A stretch of 64,000 bases of DNA from contig DUDB01000017.1 in the NCBI GenBank assembly GCA_012959525.1, forward strand, positions 62,845 to 126,844. Reading direction: 5' to 3'. The DNA is from Planctomycetota bacterium (GTDB lineage: Bacteria > Planctomycetota > UBA1135 > GCA-002686595). A program made the translations under genes and the position numbers. Position 1 is the first letter of the stretch; each line of letters starts with the position of its first letter. Below are positions 9,888-17,206 of the stretch, piece after piece. The notes under the pieces were generated by a model. It was not told where the DNA came from, ran no database searches, and was given only the letters and a program-made list of their open reading frames with translations.

Positions 9888-10616
9888 TCAAACCGTGGGC
9901 AGGGCGGAGTAGGAATCGCGCAGGATGGCTTCCAGTTCGCCGAAATCGTCGATGACGTGGTCGGGCCGGATGACCTCGGGGTCCTGTCCGTCCTTGGCGG
10001 CCCGACGCGACCAGACCGTGTGGATGCCCAGGGATCCTGGCGGGGCCACGTCGTGCTCGAGGCTGTCGCCCACGTACATGACCTGCCCGGGTTCCAGCCC
10101 GAGCTTGCGCAGGGCCAGGGAGTAGAGCTTGGGGTTGGGCTTGGAGATACCCACCTGATCGGAGATGAACACGGCCTTGGGATCCACCAGGGGCAGGACG
10201 CCCAGGCGGATTAGCTTCTCCGCCTGCTTGATGGTCCAGCCGTGGGTGATGATGCCCGTCTGGATGCCCGCCTCTTTCAGCTTGGAGAGCAGGGGCAGCA
10301 CGTCCGGGAAGGGCTCGAGGCCTCCGAACTTGGTGTCGTGATAGGCGACCACCCCGGCGCTCTCCACCAGAGCAGGGTTGAGGTCTCCCAGGACGGCCCG
10401 TGGGAGGCGCATGAGCAGCTTCTGGTAGTGGTGGGCATAGTTGGACCCGAACTCGCGCAGGACCTCTTGCAGTTCACGGAAGACCTCCTCTTCGGTGGCC
10501 TTCAACCCCATGCGCACCATGGCCTGCACGGCTGCATGGCGTGCCTTGGAGGCAAACACCGTGGTGGAGAACAGGGTGTCGTCAATGTCGAACAGGACAG
10601 CGCTCAGGTCGGCCAT
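9888..10616 (-). CDS. HAD-superfamily hydrolase, subfamily IA
   Basis: Cytoplasmic phosphatase-like protein of 242 residues. Motif I is FDIDDTLF with the nucleophilic and general-acid Asp residues at the N-terminus; motif II Thr lies in 'GIITHG'; motif III Lys is in 'ISKPNPKLY'; motif IV is 'YVGDSLEHDV'. The alpha-helical cap between motifs I and II places it in subfamily IA, similar to TIGR02253-type proteins. Substrate is unknown. ATG 10616 is chosen because motif I follows directly; an upstream TTG would add 51 residues of low-quality sequence running into a terminator hairpin. The stop lies 48 bases before the cytochrome start. Confidence 0.85.
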   Translation of the reverse strand: MADLSAVLFDIDDTLFSTTVFASKARHAAVQAMVRMGLKATEEEVFRELQEVLREFGSNYAHHYQKLLMRLPRAVLGDLNPALVESAGVVAYHDTKFGGLEPFPDVLPLLSKLKEAGIQTGIITHGWTIKQAEKLIRLGVLPLVDPKAVFISDQVGISKPNPKLYSLALRKLGLEPGQVMYVGDSLEHDVAPPGSLGIHTVWSRRAAKDGQDPEVIRPDHVIDDFGELEAILRDSYSALPTV

Positions 10617-10689
10617 GGCAGGGCAAGGATACGCCCTAGAGGCAGGCGATGCAGGGTTCGGTGGGATTTCGTCGTGGGAGGCACAACGA

Positions 10690-10725
10690 AACAAGCCCCG
10701 CAGGCACGCGCCAGCGGGGCTTGTT
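10690..10725 (-). terminator. Rho-independent-type terminator of secretin gene
   Basis: Perfect 12-base arms AACAAGCCCCGC (10690-10701) and GCGGGGCTTGTT (10714-10725) enclose a 12-base loop. Read on the minus strand the right-hand side continues TTTCGTTGT, a moderately U-rich tail. It lies about 60 bases past the stop of the secretin-like gene and before the HAD gene start. Confidence 0.8.
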
Positions 10726-10731
10726 GTTTGC

Positions 10732-10770
10732 TGTCTGGGCCCACTGTCTGGGCCCACTGTCTGGGCCAAG
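10732..10770. repeat. Three tandem 13-bp repeats
   Basis: The unit TGTCTGGGCCCAC occurs at 10732-10744 and 10745-10757, with a third copy at 10758-10770 diverging in its last three bases. It sits between the secretin stop and the terminator hairpin. GGGCCC makes each unit partly palindromic. Function unknown. Confidence 0.8.
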
Positions 10771-10783
10771 GGGGCTACGTCGG

Positions 10784-13426
10784 TTAGTAGCCGCGCTCCA
10801 GCTTGTTCTCGACGGACTCACGCACGTCAAGGATGGAAGCCTTGATCATGATCAAGAGGGACTCGCGCTCGTCGCTGTAGCCTTCCTCCTTGAAGAACAG
10901 ACCCAGGACCGGAATCTTTGCAATCCACGGGATCTCCGCGCGCCGCTCGATGTTGCGGATGCTGGAGAGACCGCCGAGGAGGATCGTGCCGCCATCTGGG
11001 ATGATGGCCGAGGTGTTGACACTCTGCACCTCAAGCTCGGGGAGCTGGAAGTCCACTGGAGATGTGTTGCCACCCAGGGTGGTGGAGACCGTCTTGAGTT
11101 CCACGACCTTGGCGATGGTGGGCTGGATCTCAAGGGTCAGGTACTTGCGATCCTGGTGGATCGTGGGGCGCACGTCGAGGACGACACCTTGGTGCAGGAC
11201 GTTGATCTGAGGGTCGGCAACCGCCTGGAACTGAGCCACCTCAACGTCGAAGTCCTGGATGTAGGCCTTCTGGTTGATAACCATCACATAGGCCCGCTGG
11301 GTGTCGTGTACCGAAAGGATCTGGCTGTTGACGATCTCGAACTGGCTGGATTTCTCCACGGCTCGCATGAGCATGGAGATCTCGGCGTCGTCCAGCAGGG
11401 TCAAGCCGAAGGACAGGCCACCCAAGGCACTCAGGGAGTGGCCGAGGGCCGTACCGAAGAAGTTCTGGGTCGTGGCGCGGAAGTCGCCGTCGCCCTCGTC
11501 ATCGAAGTAGAAACCCGCGCTGGGGGGGCCAGCGGCGCCGGCACCCGAGGAGCCTGATCCGCCGTTGTCCAGACCACGCGAGGCCATGTCTTCGAGGCCG
11601 TTGGTCACGTCCGATACGTTGACGTTGTCCAGGCCGCGGAAGTCGATCCCGATCTGCTGGATCCAGTTGTCGCCTACGGTGAGGAACTTGGAGTCGATGG
11701 TGACCATGGAGGAGTTGAAGCGCCTCAGGTCTTCCAGGAAGGCCCGCACCTCACCCTGCACGCCCGGGGAGTGGGTGATCAGGATGAAGCCCTCACCCGG
11801 CTCGATCTGGATGCCATCGTCTTCCCAGGAACCCACGGAGACGTTCTCCTGGATGAGGGTGGACAAGTCTTCGATCTCCATCATGCGGCGCGCTTCGAGG
11901 ATGCCGCCGAAAGGGCCGCCTCCATCATCGTCTTCCAGGTCTTCCAGAAGGCGCAGGCGGCCGATACGGGGGCCGGTGAAGTCGGTCAGGCCCATGATCA
12001 GGTCCTGCACGTCGTGGTTCACGACGACGGGCTTGCCGCGGGCGCGCTCACGGGTGGTGATCAGGACGGCATCGTAGCGCAGGGTCCAGGTGACCTCCTC
12101 GCCGGCTTGCTTGGTGATCAGGTTCAGGGCCTGGGTGGCTGTGACTTCGTTCTCAAGGTCGAGATTGAAGGCAATGCCTTCATCGAGCACGGCGTTCTCA
12201 GCTGCCGGGTCCACCACCAAGGGCAGGCCGGTGTAGTCGCGCACGATGTTGATCACGGCGCGCAGGCTCTCCTCTTCCTCGATCCCGGGCAGGCGGACCA
12301 TGGTCTGGCCTAGCTGAGAACTCAGTTGAGCTTCGGTGGGGGAGACCGTCCTCGACAGGTCGATTCCTTGGCGGCTCGCACGCAACTCGGTGAGGGCGCG
12401 CCAATCATCAGGGTCGGGCAGGGTGATGACGTCGGTCCAGGGGATCTGCAGTTCCTGCAGGTGCTCGCGCCAGCGGGAGAACTCCTCGCGCTTGTCCACG
12501 ATGTAGTCAGTGCGAACCTTCTCGCGGCCGGCTCGGAAGGCGGCATCGCGAATGGCTACGGCCTGCTGATGGCGGGGCGAACGGCGCAGGGCCTGATCGG
12601 TGAAGTCCATGGCCGTGTCGTAGTCGGCCCGGCCGAAGGCGTCGATAGCCTGGGTGATCATGCTGGCCGTGATGGCCTCCCGACGCTCACGCTCGCCTTG
12701 TTCGGCAGCTTGCAGTTCGCTGTGTGCCGCACGCTCGGCGTCAACACGCTCACGCTCGATGGTGTTTGTGCGATCCGTTTTGGCTCGGGCCAGGAGGGTC
12801 TCGGCCTCGGTGTCGAGCCCGTTCCATTCGATGGTGTAGGGCGCGTTACGCACGAAGGTCAGCGTCAGGGTGAGCTCGGCGATAGCGGAGTCGTAGTCGC
12901 CCCGGCCCAGGGCCAGCTTGCCATCGTCCAGGCTGTCCTGGGCGTCCGACTGGATCTGCTCCAGGCGGATCTTGTGTTGCTCGCCCAGCATCTCCGCGAC
13001 GCTTGCCCAACGTCCCGTGTCTTGACCCATGAGGTTGCCGATCTCGGCCGCAAGCCGCTTGGCCTTCAAGCTGTCGCGCTCGATGGCGAGTGCCTGATTG
13101 GCTTCCGCCATAGCCTCGTCGAGACGCCCCTGTTGCTTGAGTTCCTCCGCGCGTATCAGATGTCCTTCCAAGAGGAAGCGCTGCTTTTGTCGGCGGATGT
13201 CTAGGCGCTTGGCCTCGTCATCCAGGTCCGTAGTGGGGTCCTGGAAAGCCACTTCAACGGGAGTAGCCGTTGCACTGGATGCAAGGGGCAACTCCGTCGA
13301 AGCGGGACTCGTTGCGTAGGAGACGGGGTCGCTACCCAGTGTGTCCTTGGGACCAGACGCGCAGGCACCCAGGAGCACCGTGAGCGCGATGGGGAAGGCA
13401 GTTCGGGCGATCCTCATTCGAATCAT
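10784..13426 (-). CDS. Secretin-like outer-membrane lipoprotein 1
   Basis: Predicted outer-membrane channel of 880 residues. The N-terminus is a lipoprotein signal ending 'LLGAC'. A helical TPR/coiled-coil-like region (about 70-330) precedes short secretin N-type domains and the C-terminal secretin barrel, recognised by 'VVLDVRPTI', 'IIPDGGTILLGGL' and 'IPWIAKIPVLGLFF'. Type II/III and pilus secretins share this end but not the long helical N-terminus. It is paralogous to the gene at 20529-23219 (both contain 'QIGIDFRGL'/'DIGIDFRGL' and 'DFDVE.AQ'). It is the last gene of a minus-strand cluster with ExbB/ExbD-type genes. ATG 13417 is an alternative start. Confidence 0.82.
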   Translation of the reverse strand: MIRMRIARTAFPIALTVLLGACASGPKDTLGSDPVSYATSPASTELPLASSATATPVEVAFQDPTTDLDDEAKRLDIRRQKQRFLLEGHLIRAEELKQQGRLDEAMAEANQALAIERDSLKAKRLAAEIGNLMGQDTGRWASVAEMLGEQHKIRLEQIQSDAQDSLDDGKLALGRGDYDSAIAELTLTLTFVRNAPYTIEWNGLDTEAETLLARAKTDRTNTIERERVDAERAAHSELQAAEQGERERREAITASMITQAIDAFGRADYDTAMDFTDQALRRSPRHQQAVAIRDAAFRAGREKVRTDYIVDKREEFSRWREHLQELQIPWTDVITLPDPDDWRALTELRASRQGIDLSRTVSPTEAQLSSQLGQTMVRLPGIEEEESLRAVINIVRDYTGLPLVVDPAAENAVLDEGIAFNLDLENEVTATQALNLITKQAGEEVTWTLRYDAVLITTRERARGKPVVVNHDVQDLIMGLTDFTGPRIGRLRLLEDLEDDDGGGPFGGILEARRMMEIEDLSTLIQENVSVGSWEDDGIQIEPGEGFILITHSPGVQGEVRAFLEDLRRFNSSMVTIDSKFLTVGDNWIQQIGIDFRGLDNVNVSDVTNGLEDMASRGLDNGGSGSSGAGAAGPPSAGFYFDDEGDGDFRATTQNFFGTALGHSLSALGGLSFGLTLLDDAEISMLMRAVEKSSQFEIVNSQILSVHDTQRAYVMVINQKAYIQDFDVEVAQFQAVADPQINVLHQGVVLDVRPTIHQDRKYLTLEIQPTIAKVVELKTVSTTLGGNTSPVDFQLPELEVQSVNTSAIIPDGGTILLGGLSSIRNIERRAEIPWIAKIPVLGLFFKEEGYSDERESLLIMIKASILDVRESVENKLERGY

Positions 13427-13848
13427 TCTCTTGACCAGCAGTTGGGGAGTACGGAGGGGGACGATTACCAGTGGGCCTACCCAGGCTACTTGTGCGGGCT
13501 ACTGCCCTTTCTCAAGGACGACAGCGGGCAGAGCACAAGTGGAGGAGGGGCTTTTGGTGGATCGTCACGCCGGAGGGCGCGTCCGCGGGAGGGGGGAGTC
13601 AGCATCCGATTCGGGTGCTGGAATTGGACGCAGAAGATACCCCGAGGGCGGGTGATGCGTCAAACACCGAAAGGGGAACAATCGCGCTTATCGCGGCCCC
13701 TGGCGGCTATTTCTACTCCGTTAGCCGGATGTGCGGCATGCTCGGCCTGGACGGCCGACAGGGCGACTCTGGCGTGCTCTCGACGGAAAAGGACGCGTGC
13801 CAGTCCGAAGTCCACCAGGGCGGTCTGGGGGCTTCTGGCGCCCCGGAA
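13427..13848. other. Intergenic region between ExbD-like and secretin genes
   Basis: This 422-base stretch contains no reading frame with family features; overlapping plus-strand frames here are long only because of GC content. It should hold the promoter of secretin 1 on the minus strand, but I see no convincing -35/-10 pair. It contains the 12-mer GTGGGCCTACCC that also occurs in another intergenic gap. Confidence 0.5.
13471..13482. repeat. Dispersed 12-mer GTGGGCCTACCC, copy 2
   Basis: Exact copy of the 12-mer at 468-479; a near copy (GTGGGGCCTACC) occurs at 23570-23581. All three are intergenic. Could be chance in GC-rich sequence or remains of a dispersed palindromic repeat. Confidence 0.35.
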
Positions 13849-14388
13849 CTACTCGATGTGGTCCGGGTAGGCGCCCACGAACGTGATGTCCGTGAAGCCC
13901 GAATCGATGGCCTGGTCGAGGACCTTGACCACATCCGCGTAGACCGTCTTGGGACGCGCGTCGATGGTGGCGGGCACCTTCTCTTCGCCGCCACTCACGC
14001 GGTCGCGGTACACCTTCGCCAGCTTGATCCGCAGTTCCTCGAGATCGGAGGTGCGGAAGGGGCCCACGTTGTATTCCATCACGCGGTCCTCGCCCCAATC
14101 GAAGCGGCCCGTGTCGGAGGATGTGTACGTCCGTGATCCGTCCTTACCCTCGTTCTTCAGCTTGGTGCCTTCCTTGACGACACGCATCAGGATCTCGACC
14201 TTCTCGATGGGCTCGGCGTCCATCTGGTTGACCCCCACGTCCTTGGGGAGGTAGGCGGCCAGCTTGCCCTCAAGCGTCTTGAACTTGAGCGTGCACATGA
14301 AAAAAATCAGCAGCAGGAAGGTGACGTCGATCATCGGCGTCATCTCCATCTCCGCCTTGTCTTTGTTGAGTTCAGCTAGCATGGACAT
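13849..14388 (-). CDS. ExbD/TolR-type biopolymer transport protein 1
   Basis: Inner-membrane protein of 179 residues with one N-terminal helix and a periplasmic domain. The sequence 'MEMTPMIDVTFLLLIFFM' carries the family hallmark: an Asp within the helix that takes part in proton flow through ExbB/TolQ. The periplasmic part is longer and more charged than in E. coli ExbD (141 residues) and ends in a fold with 'DVVKVLDQAIDSGFTDITFVG', matching the ExbD C-terminal 'G...V'. It follows the second ExbD-type gene by 30 bases, so the two are co-transcribed with the ExbB-type gene. Confidence 0.9.
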   Translation of the reverse strand: MSMLAELNKDKAEMEMTPMIDVTFLLLIFFMCTLKFKTLEGKLAAYLPKDVGVNQMDAEPIEKVEILMRVVKEGTKLKNEGKDGSRTYTSSDTGRFDWGEDRVMEYNVGPFRTSDLEELRIKLAKVYRDRVSGGEEKVPATIDARPKTVYADVVKVLDQAIDSGFTDITFVGAYPDHIE

Positions 14389-14418
14389 GGTTCGGGTCTC
14401 CTGCGGGTCTTGAGTGGA

Positions 14419-14940
14419 CTAGTTGTCCGAGGGGCCTTCGGATTCGGGTACGGAGCAGGCCAACTGGATCTTCCAGATCTGGACACCCGCCTCACCGCAG
14501 AACTCCATGACCTTCTGGATGTGCTTGAAGGGCGTACTGATGTCGGCGCGAATCAAGAGGGGTTCGTCGGGCACCTTCGGTCCCGTGGTGGCGCCCTCGG
14601 TCAAGAAGTCCTTCTCCATCCGCTTGGCCGTCTTCGCCAGCCACTCCTTGACCCCTTCGTACGGGTTTGCATCACCATCATTCTCTTCAGGGGAGTAGTA
14701 CGTCTCCCGCTTGATGATGATCTTGCCGTCGTACTGGATGTTGATGATCGGCCGGAACTCTTCGGGGTCGGGCTTGTCCTCCCGAGCGAACTGGGCCATG
14801 GGCAGGACCAACTCCTCCAGGTCCTGCTGGGTCATGTCCGTGATGATCATGAAGAAGATGATCAGGAGGAATACGACGTCGATCATCGGCGTCATGTTCA
14901 TTTCCACCTCAATCCCGGCATCGTGCTTTGAGAGGTTCAT
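14419..14940 (-). CDS. ExbD/TolR-type biopolymer transport protein 2
   Basis: Inner-membrane protein of 173 residues with the ExbD signature 'MNMTPMIDVVFLLIIFFM', including the proton-conducting Asp. The periplasmic domain has an acidic insertion (about 60-110) and ends with a conserved-type 'LIRADISTPFKHIQKVMEFC' segment resembling 'DKxxxYxxVxxVMxxC' of ExbD. It differs clearly from its neighbour ExbD 1, so the complex may contain an ExbD heterodimer rather than two interchangeable copies (inference). It lies 83 bases after the ExbB-type gene. Confidence 0.9.
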   Translation of the reverse strand: MNLSKHDAGIEVEMNMTPMIDVVFLLIIFFMIITDMTQQDLEELVLPMAQFAREDKPDPEEFRPIINIQYDGKIIIKRETYYSPEENDGDANPYEGVKEWLAKTAKRMEKDFLTEGATTGPKVPDEPLLIRADISTPFKHIQKVMEFCGEAGVQIWKIQLACSVPESEGPSDN

Positions 14941-15023
14941 GATCGGGTGCTTGGTCTCGAGTGTATGTGGAGGGTCTTGGCGGGCCGCCGTCTAAGCGAC
15001 CCGCCCGGGCTGGGGCCCAGTTG

Positions 15024-15755
15024 CTAGTTCTTTTCGTCGCGGAAGTGCTCGAAGAGGTCTTCCACGATGGCTCCGACCTCAATGATGTTGCGCACCATGC
15101 GGTTGCGGATGAACGCGAATGCCGCGGTCACGGGAAGGGCCACGATCAGACCAAACATGGTCGTCAGGAGAGCCTTCGAGATACCACCAGCCAGTTCGGC
15201 GGGGTTGGCGCCACCGGCGGAGCTCGCGATCACGTTGAACGCTTCCACCATTCCACTCACCGTACCGAGCAGACCCATCATGGGCGCCACGTTGGCGATC
15301 AGCGCCAGCCAGCCGATCTTCTGGTGCAGCTTGATGGACTCTTCATCACCCATCTCTTCCATGGCCTTCTCCACGGTCGCGAACGAGTGTCCGATCTTGG
15401 CGATGCCCGCTCCGCAGACGCGGGTGAAGTAGTTGGGCTCGTTCTCGCAAAGCTCCATGGCCTCTTGGTACTGCTCATCCTCGAACAGGGCCTGGATCTC
15501 GTCGATCAATTCCGGTGGGGCGAGCTTGTCCCGGTTGAGTGACATGAAGTTCTCGATGATGACGGCGAGCGCCACCACGGAGAGCGCCACGATGCACATG
15601 CCGATGGCCCCCGAATCTTTGAGGACATCGGCGAGTGAGGTGGACTTGGGCGCCGCGGCTCCGTCCTGGGCGAGGGCGGCGGTAGCAGTGAATGCCGCAA
15701 TGACCACTGGGGTGGCCAGGGACGTGAGCTTGAGTTGGATCGCGTTGAATTTCAT
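15024..15755 (-). CDS. ExbB/TolQ/MotA-type proton channel protein
   Basis: Inner-membrane protein of 243 residues. An N-terminal signal-like helix ending 'ATAALAQD' precedes the ExbB domain, a feature of longer ExbB proteins. Helix 1 lies around 48-70 ('GMCIVALSVVALAVIIENF'), followed by a cytoplasmic loop. Helices 2 and 3 contain 'APMMGLLGTVSGMVEAF' and 'ALLTTMFGLIVALPVTAAF', the conserved channel region with the Thr residues lining the proton path. With the two ExbD-type proteins it should form a proton-driven motor that moves a periplasmic partner. No TonB or TolA gene is nearby; the neighbours are TPR proteins and secretins. Confidence 0.93.
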   Translation of the reverse strand: MKFNAIQLKLTSLATPVVIAAFTATAALAQDGAAAPKSTSLADVLKDSGAIGMCIVALSVVALAVIIENFMSLNRDKLAPPELIDEIQALFEDEQYQEAMELCENEPNYFTRVCGAGIAKIGHSFATVEKAMEEMGDEESIKLHQKIGWLALIANVAPMMGLLGTVSGMVEAFNVIASSAGGANPAELAGGISKALLTTMFGLIVALPVTAAFAFIRNRMVRNIIEVGAIVEDLFEHFRDEKN

Positions 15756-15783
15756 GACTGGGCAGCCGGTTGGGTTCTCGCAG

Positions 15784-15800
15784 GAGCCTGGATCAGGCTC
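15784..15800. promoter_or_regulatory. Perfect palindrome upstream of the ExbB-type gene
   Basis: GAGCCTG (15784-15790), a 3-base spacer, and CAGGCTC (15794-15800) form a perfect 7-bp inverted repeat 29-45 bases upstream of the ExbB-type start. There is no U-tract on the minus strand, so a regulator binding site or leader hairpin is more likely than a terminator; the role is inferred. Confidence 0.4.
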
Positions 15801-15964
15801 TTACTGAATGGGGAGGAGGGAGTTTTGAAGAGAATGAAATAAGGGTCTTGTTCGGAGCCGTGCCGACAGCGGGCAATTGGGGCCCCTGTTGTACGGGCCA
15901 ACGAGGCCGAGGTCGAGTTCGCTTGGGATTCTGGGGCGTTGGAGCGTCTTTGAGGGGGCGTAGA

Positions 15965-17206
15965 CTACAGGTTTTCGAGGGCTTTCGCGGCCTTGGCGGC
16001 GGCTGGAGTGTCTGCGTAGACGTCCGTGACGATTGTCAACCAGCGTTTGGCCAGCGAGGAGCTATCTGCGGCCCCCAGCTTGAGAGCTGCGTCTGCCATG
16101 GCCACCAAGGCGGCGGCCTTGCGGTCTCGGCTGGTGTGGTCGAGGGAAGTGACCTTGGCAAGTTCCACCTGGCTCTGGATGAACCTGCCCTGGGCGAGCA
16201 GTGAGAGGCCCAGTCCATAATGGATACTGAAGCGCTGGGCCGGGTTGGAGTTCGCACCGGAGAGTCGGCCCTGGAAGAAGCGCTCGGCCTTGGATCCATC
16301 GCCTCCAGCCAGGAGACAGAAGCCCTCGCCGACCGCGGCGCGCCCTTGTCCGGCTAGCAGGTGAACCCGCTCATCCGCGCTGACGCCTTCAAGAGTGGCG
16401 GCCTGGCCAAAGGCCACTTCAAGGCTGGCGAACAACTCCCGCGCCGTGCCTGTGTTTGCCGTTTCGCCTCCAAGGAAGGCGTGGGCGGCTTCCAGCCCGG
16501 CGTCCATGCAGAAGGTACGGTCATAGCCCTGCGCTGATTGAACCACCCCGGACTCATAGAGTGCCCGGAATCCTTCGGCGGCCGTGGCGGCATCGCCCGC
16601 GAGCAGTGAGGCGCGCGCCTTGATCCAGCGTGCTCTCGGAACGCTGCGTCCTTCTGGATTGTCGAGGAGATAGCGTTCGACCTCAGTCACGCACTCGGCG
16701 TAGCGATTGAAATCATCCGCGCCCCAGGCGAGCAGGGCCTCGGCGGCGCTCAGGCGAGCGGCTCCCCGGACAATGGAGCGCGTGTCGGTGTTGGACGCAG
16801 CCAACTGAAAGCGTGCCAGTGCGTTTTCGTGGTCGCCGCGTTCCGCATAAATCTTGCCCTCGCGGAAGCTTGAGGGAACCACGCCCCACTCGATGTTGAC
16901 GATTTCAAAGGCGTCATACGTGTTCTCTTTTCCGTTGCGTTCGACCTTTACGCCGCCCAGTCCGTTCTCCAGGACCGTGCCGGTAATGGAGCTGATGGTG
17001 CCCGTGCGCGGGTTCCGACGGAGGACCTTGTCAGGCTTGCCGCCGTCCTGGGGAGCGAGGGCCTCTGCGGGAACGGAGAGGGGCATGGGGGCCGCGGCTC
17101 CGCTAAGGGTCGCGGTCGCACCCACCAGTACGGAAGCCAGCAAGGGCGTGCCCGATCGTAGATCAATAAATCCAATGAAATTCATGAGTCGTGTGGTCTG
17201 AATCAT
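15965..17206 (-). CDS. Secreted TPR-like protein of the secretin/ExbBD cluster
   Basis: Protein of 413 residues, not matched to a named family. A hydrophobic N-terminal segment (about 20-45) suggests export. Residues 60-110 are beta-rich ('TISSITGTVLENGLGGVKVERNG'), resembling small SH3-like modules. From about 115 onward there are helical TPR-like repeats, for example 'AERGDHENALARFQLAASN' and 'GLSLLAQGRFIQSQVELAKV'. Its ATG overlaps the stop of the 999-residue TPR protein (ATGA), so the two are co-translated. Likely a periplasmic scaffold of the envelope complex (inference). Confidence 0.7.
   Translation of the reverse strand: MIQTTRLMNFIGFIDLRSGTPLLASVLVGATATLSGAAAPMPLSVPAEALAPQDGGKPDKVLRRNPRTGTISSITGTVLENGLGGVKVERNGKENTYDAFEIVNIEWGVVPSSFREGKIYAERGDHENALARFQLAASNTDTRSIVRGAARLSAAEALLAWGADDFNRYAECVTEVERYLLDNPEGRSVPRARWIKARASLLAGDAATAAEGFRALYESGVVQSAQGYDRTFCMDAGLEAAHAFLGGETANTGTARELFASLEVAFGQAATLEGVSADERVHLLAGQGRAAVGEGFCLLAGGDGSKAERFFQGRLSGANSNPAQRFSIHYGLGLSLLAQGRFIQSQVELAKVTSLDHTSRDRKAAALVAMADAALKLGAADSSSLAKRWLTIVTDVYADTPAAAKAAKALENL

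Noticed and set aside
10732-10770. CRISPR array
   Set aside because: The repeats are 13 bp with no spacers.
10649-11557. Plus-strand frame of 302 codons antisense to secretin 1
   Set aside because: It begins across a terminator hairpin and is antisense to the conserved secretin domain; no motif in its own translation.
13471-14136. Plus-strand frame of 221 codons in the gap after secretin 1 and into the ExbD gene
   Set aside because: It runs antisense into a well-supported ExbD gene, has no signal, domain or start context, and reflects GC-driven open frames.
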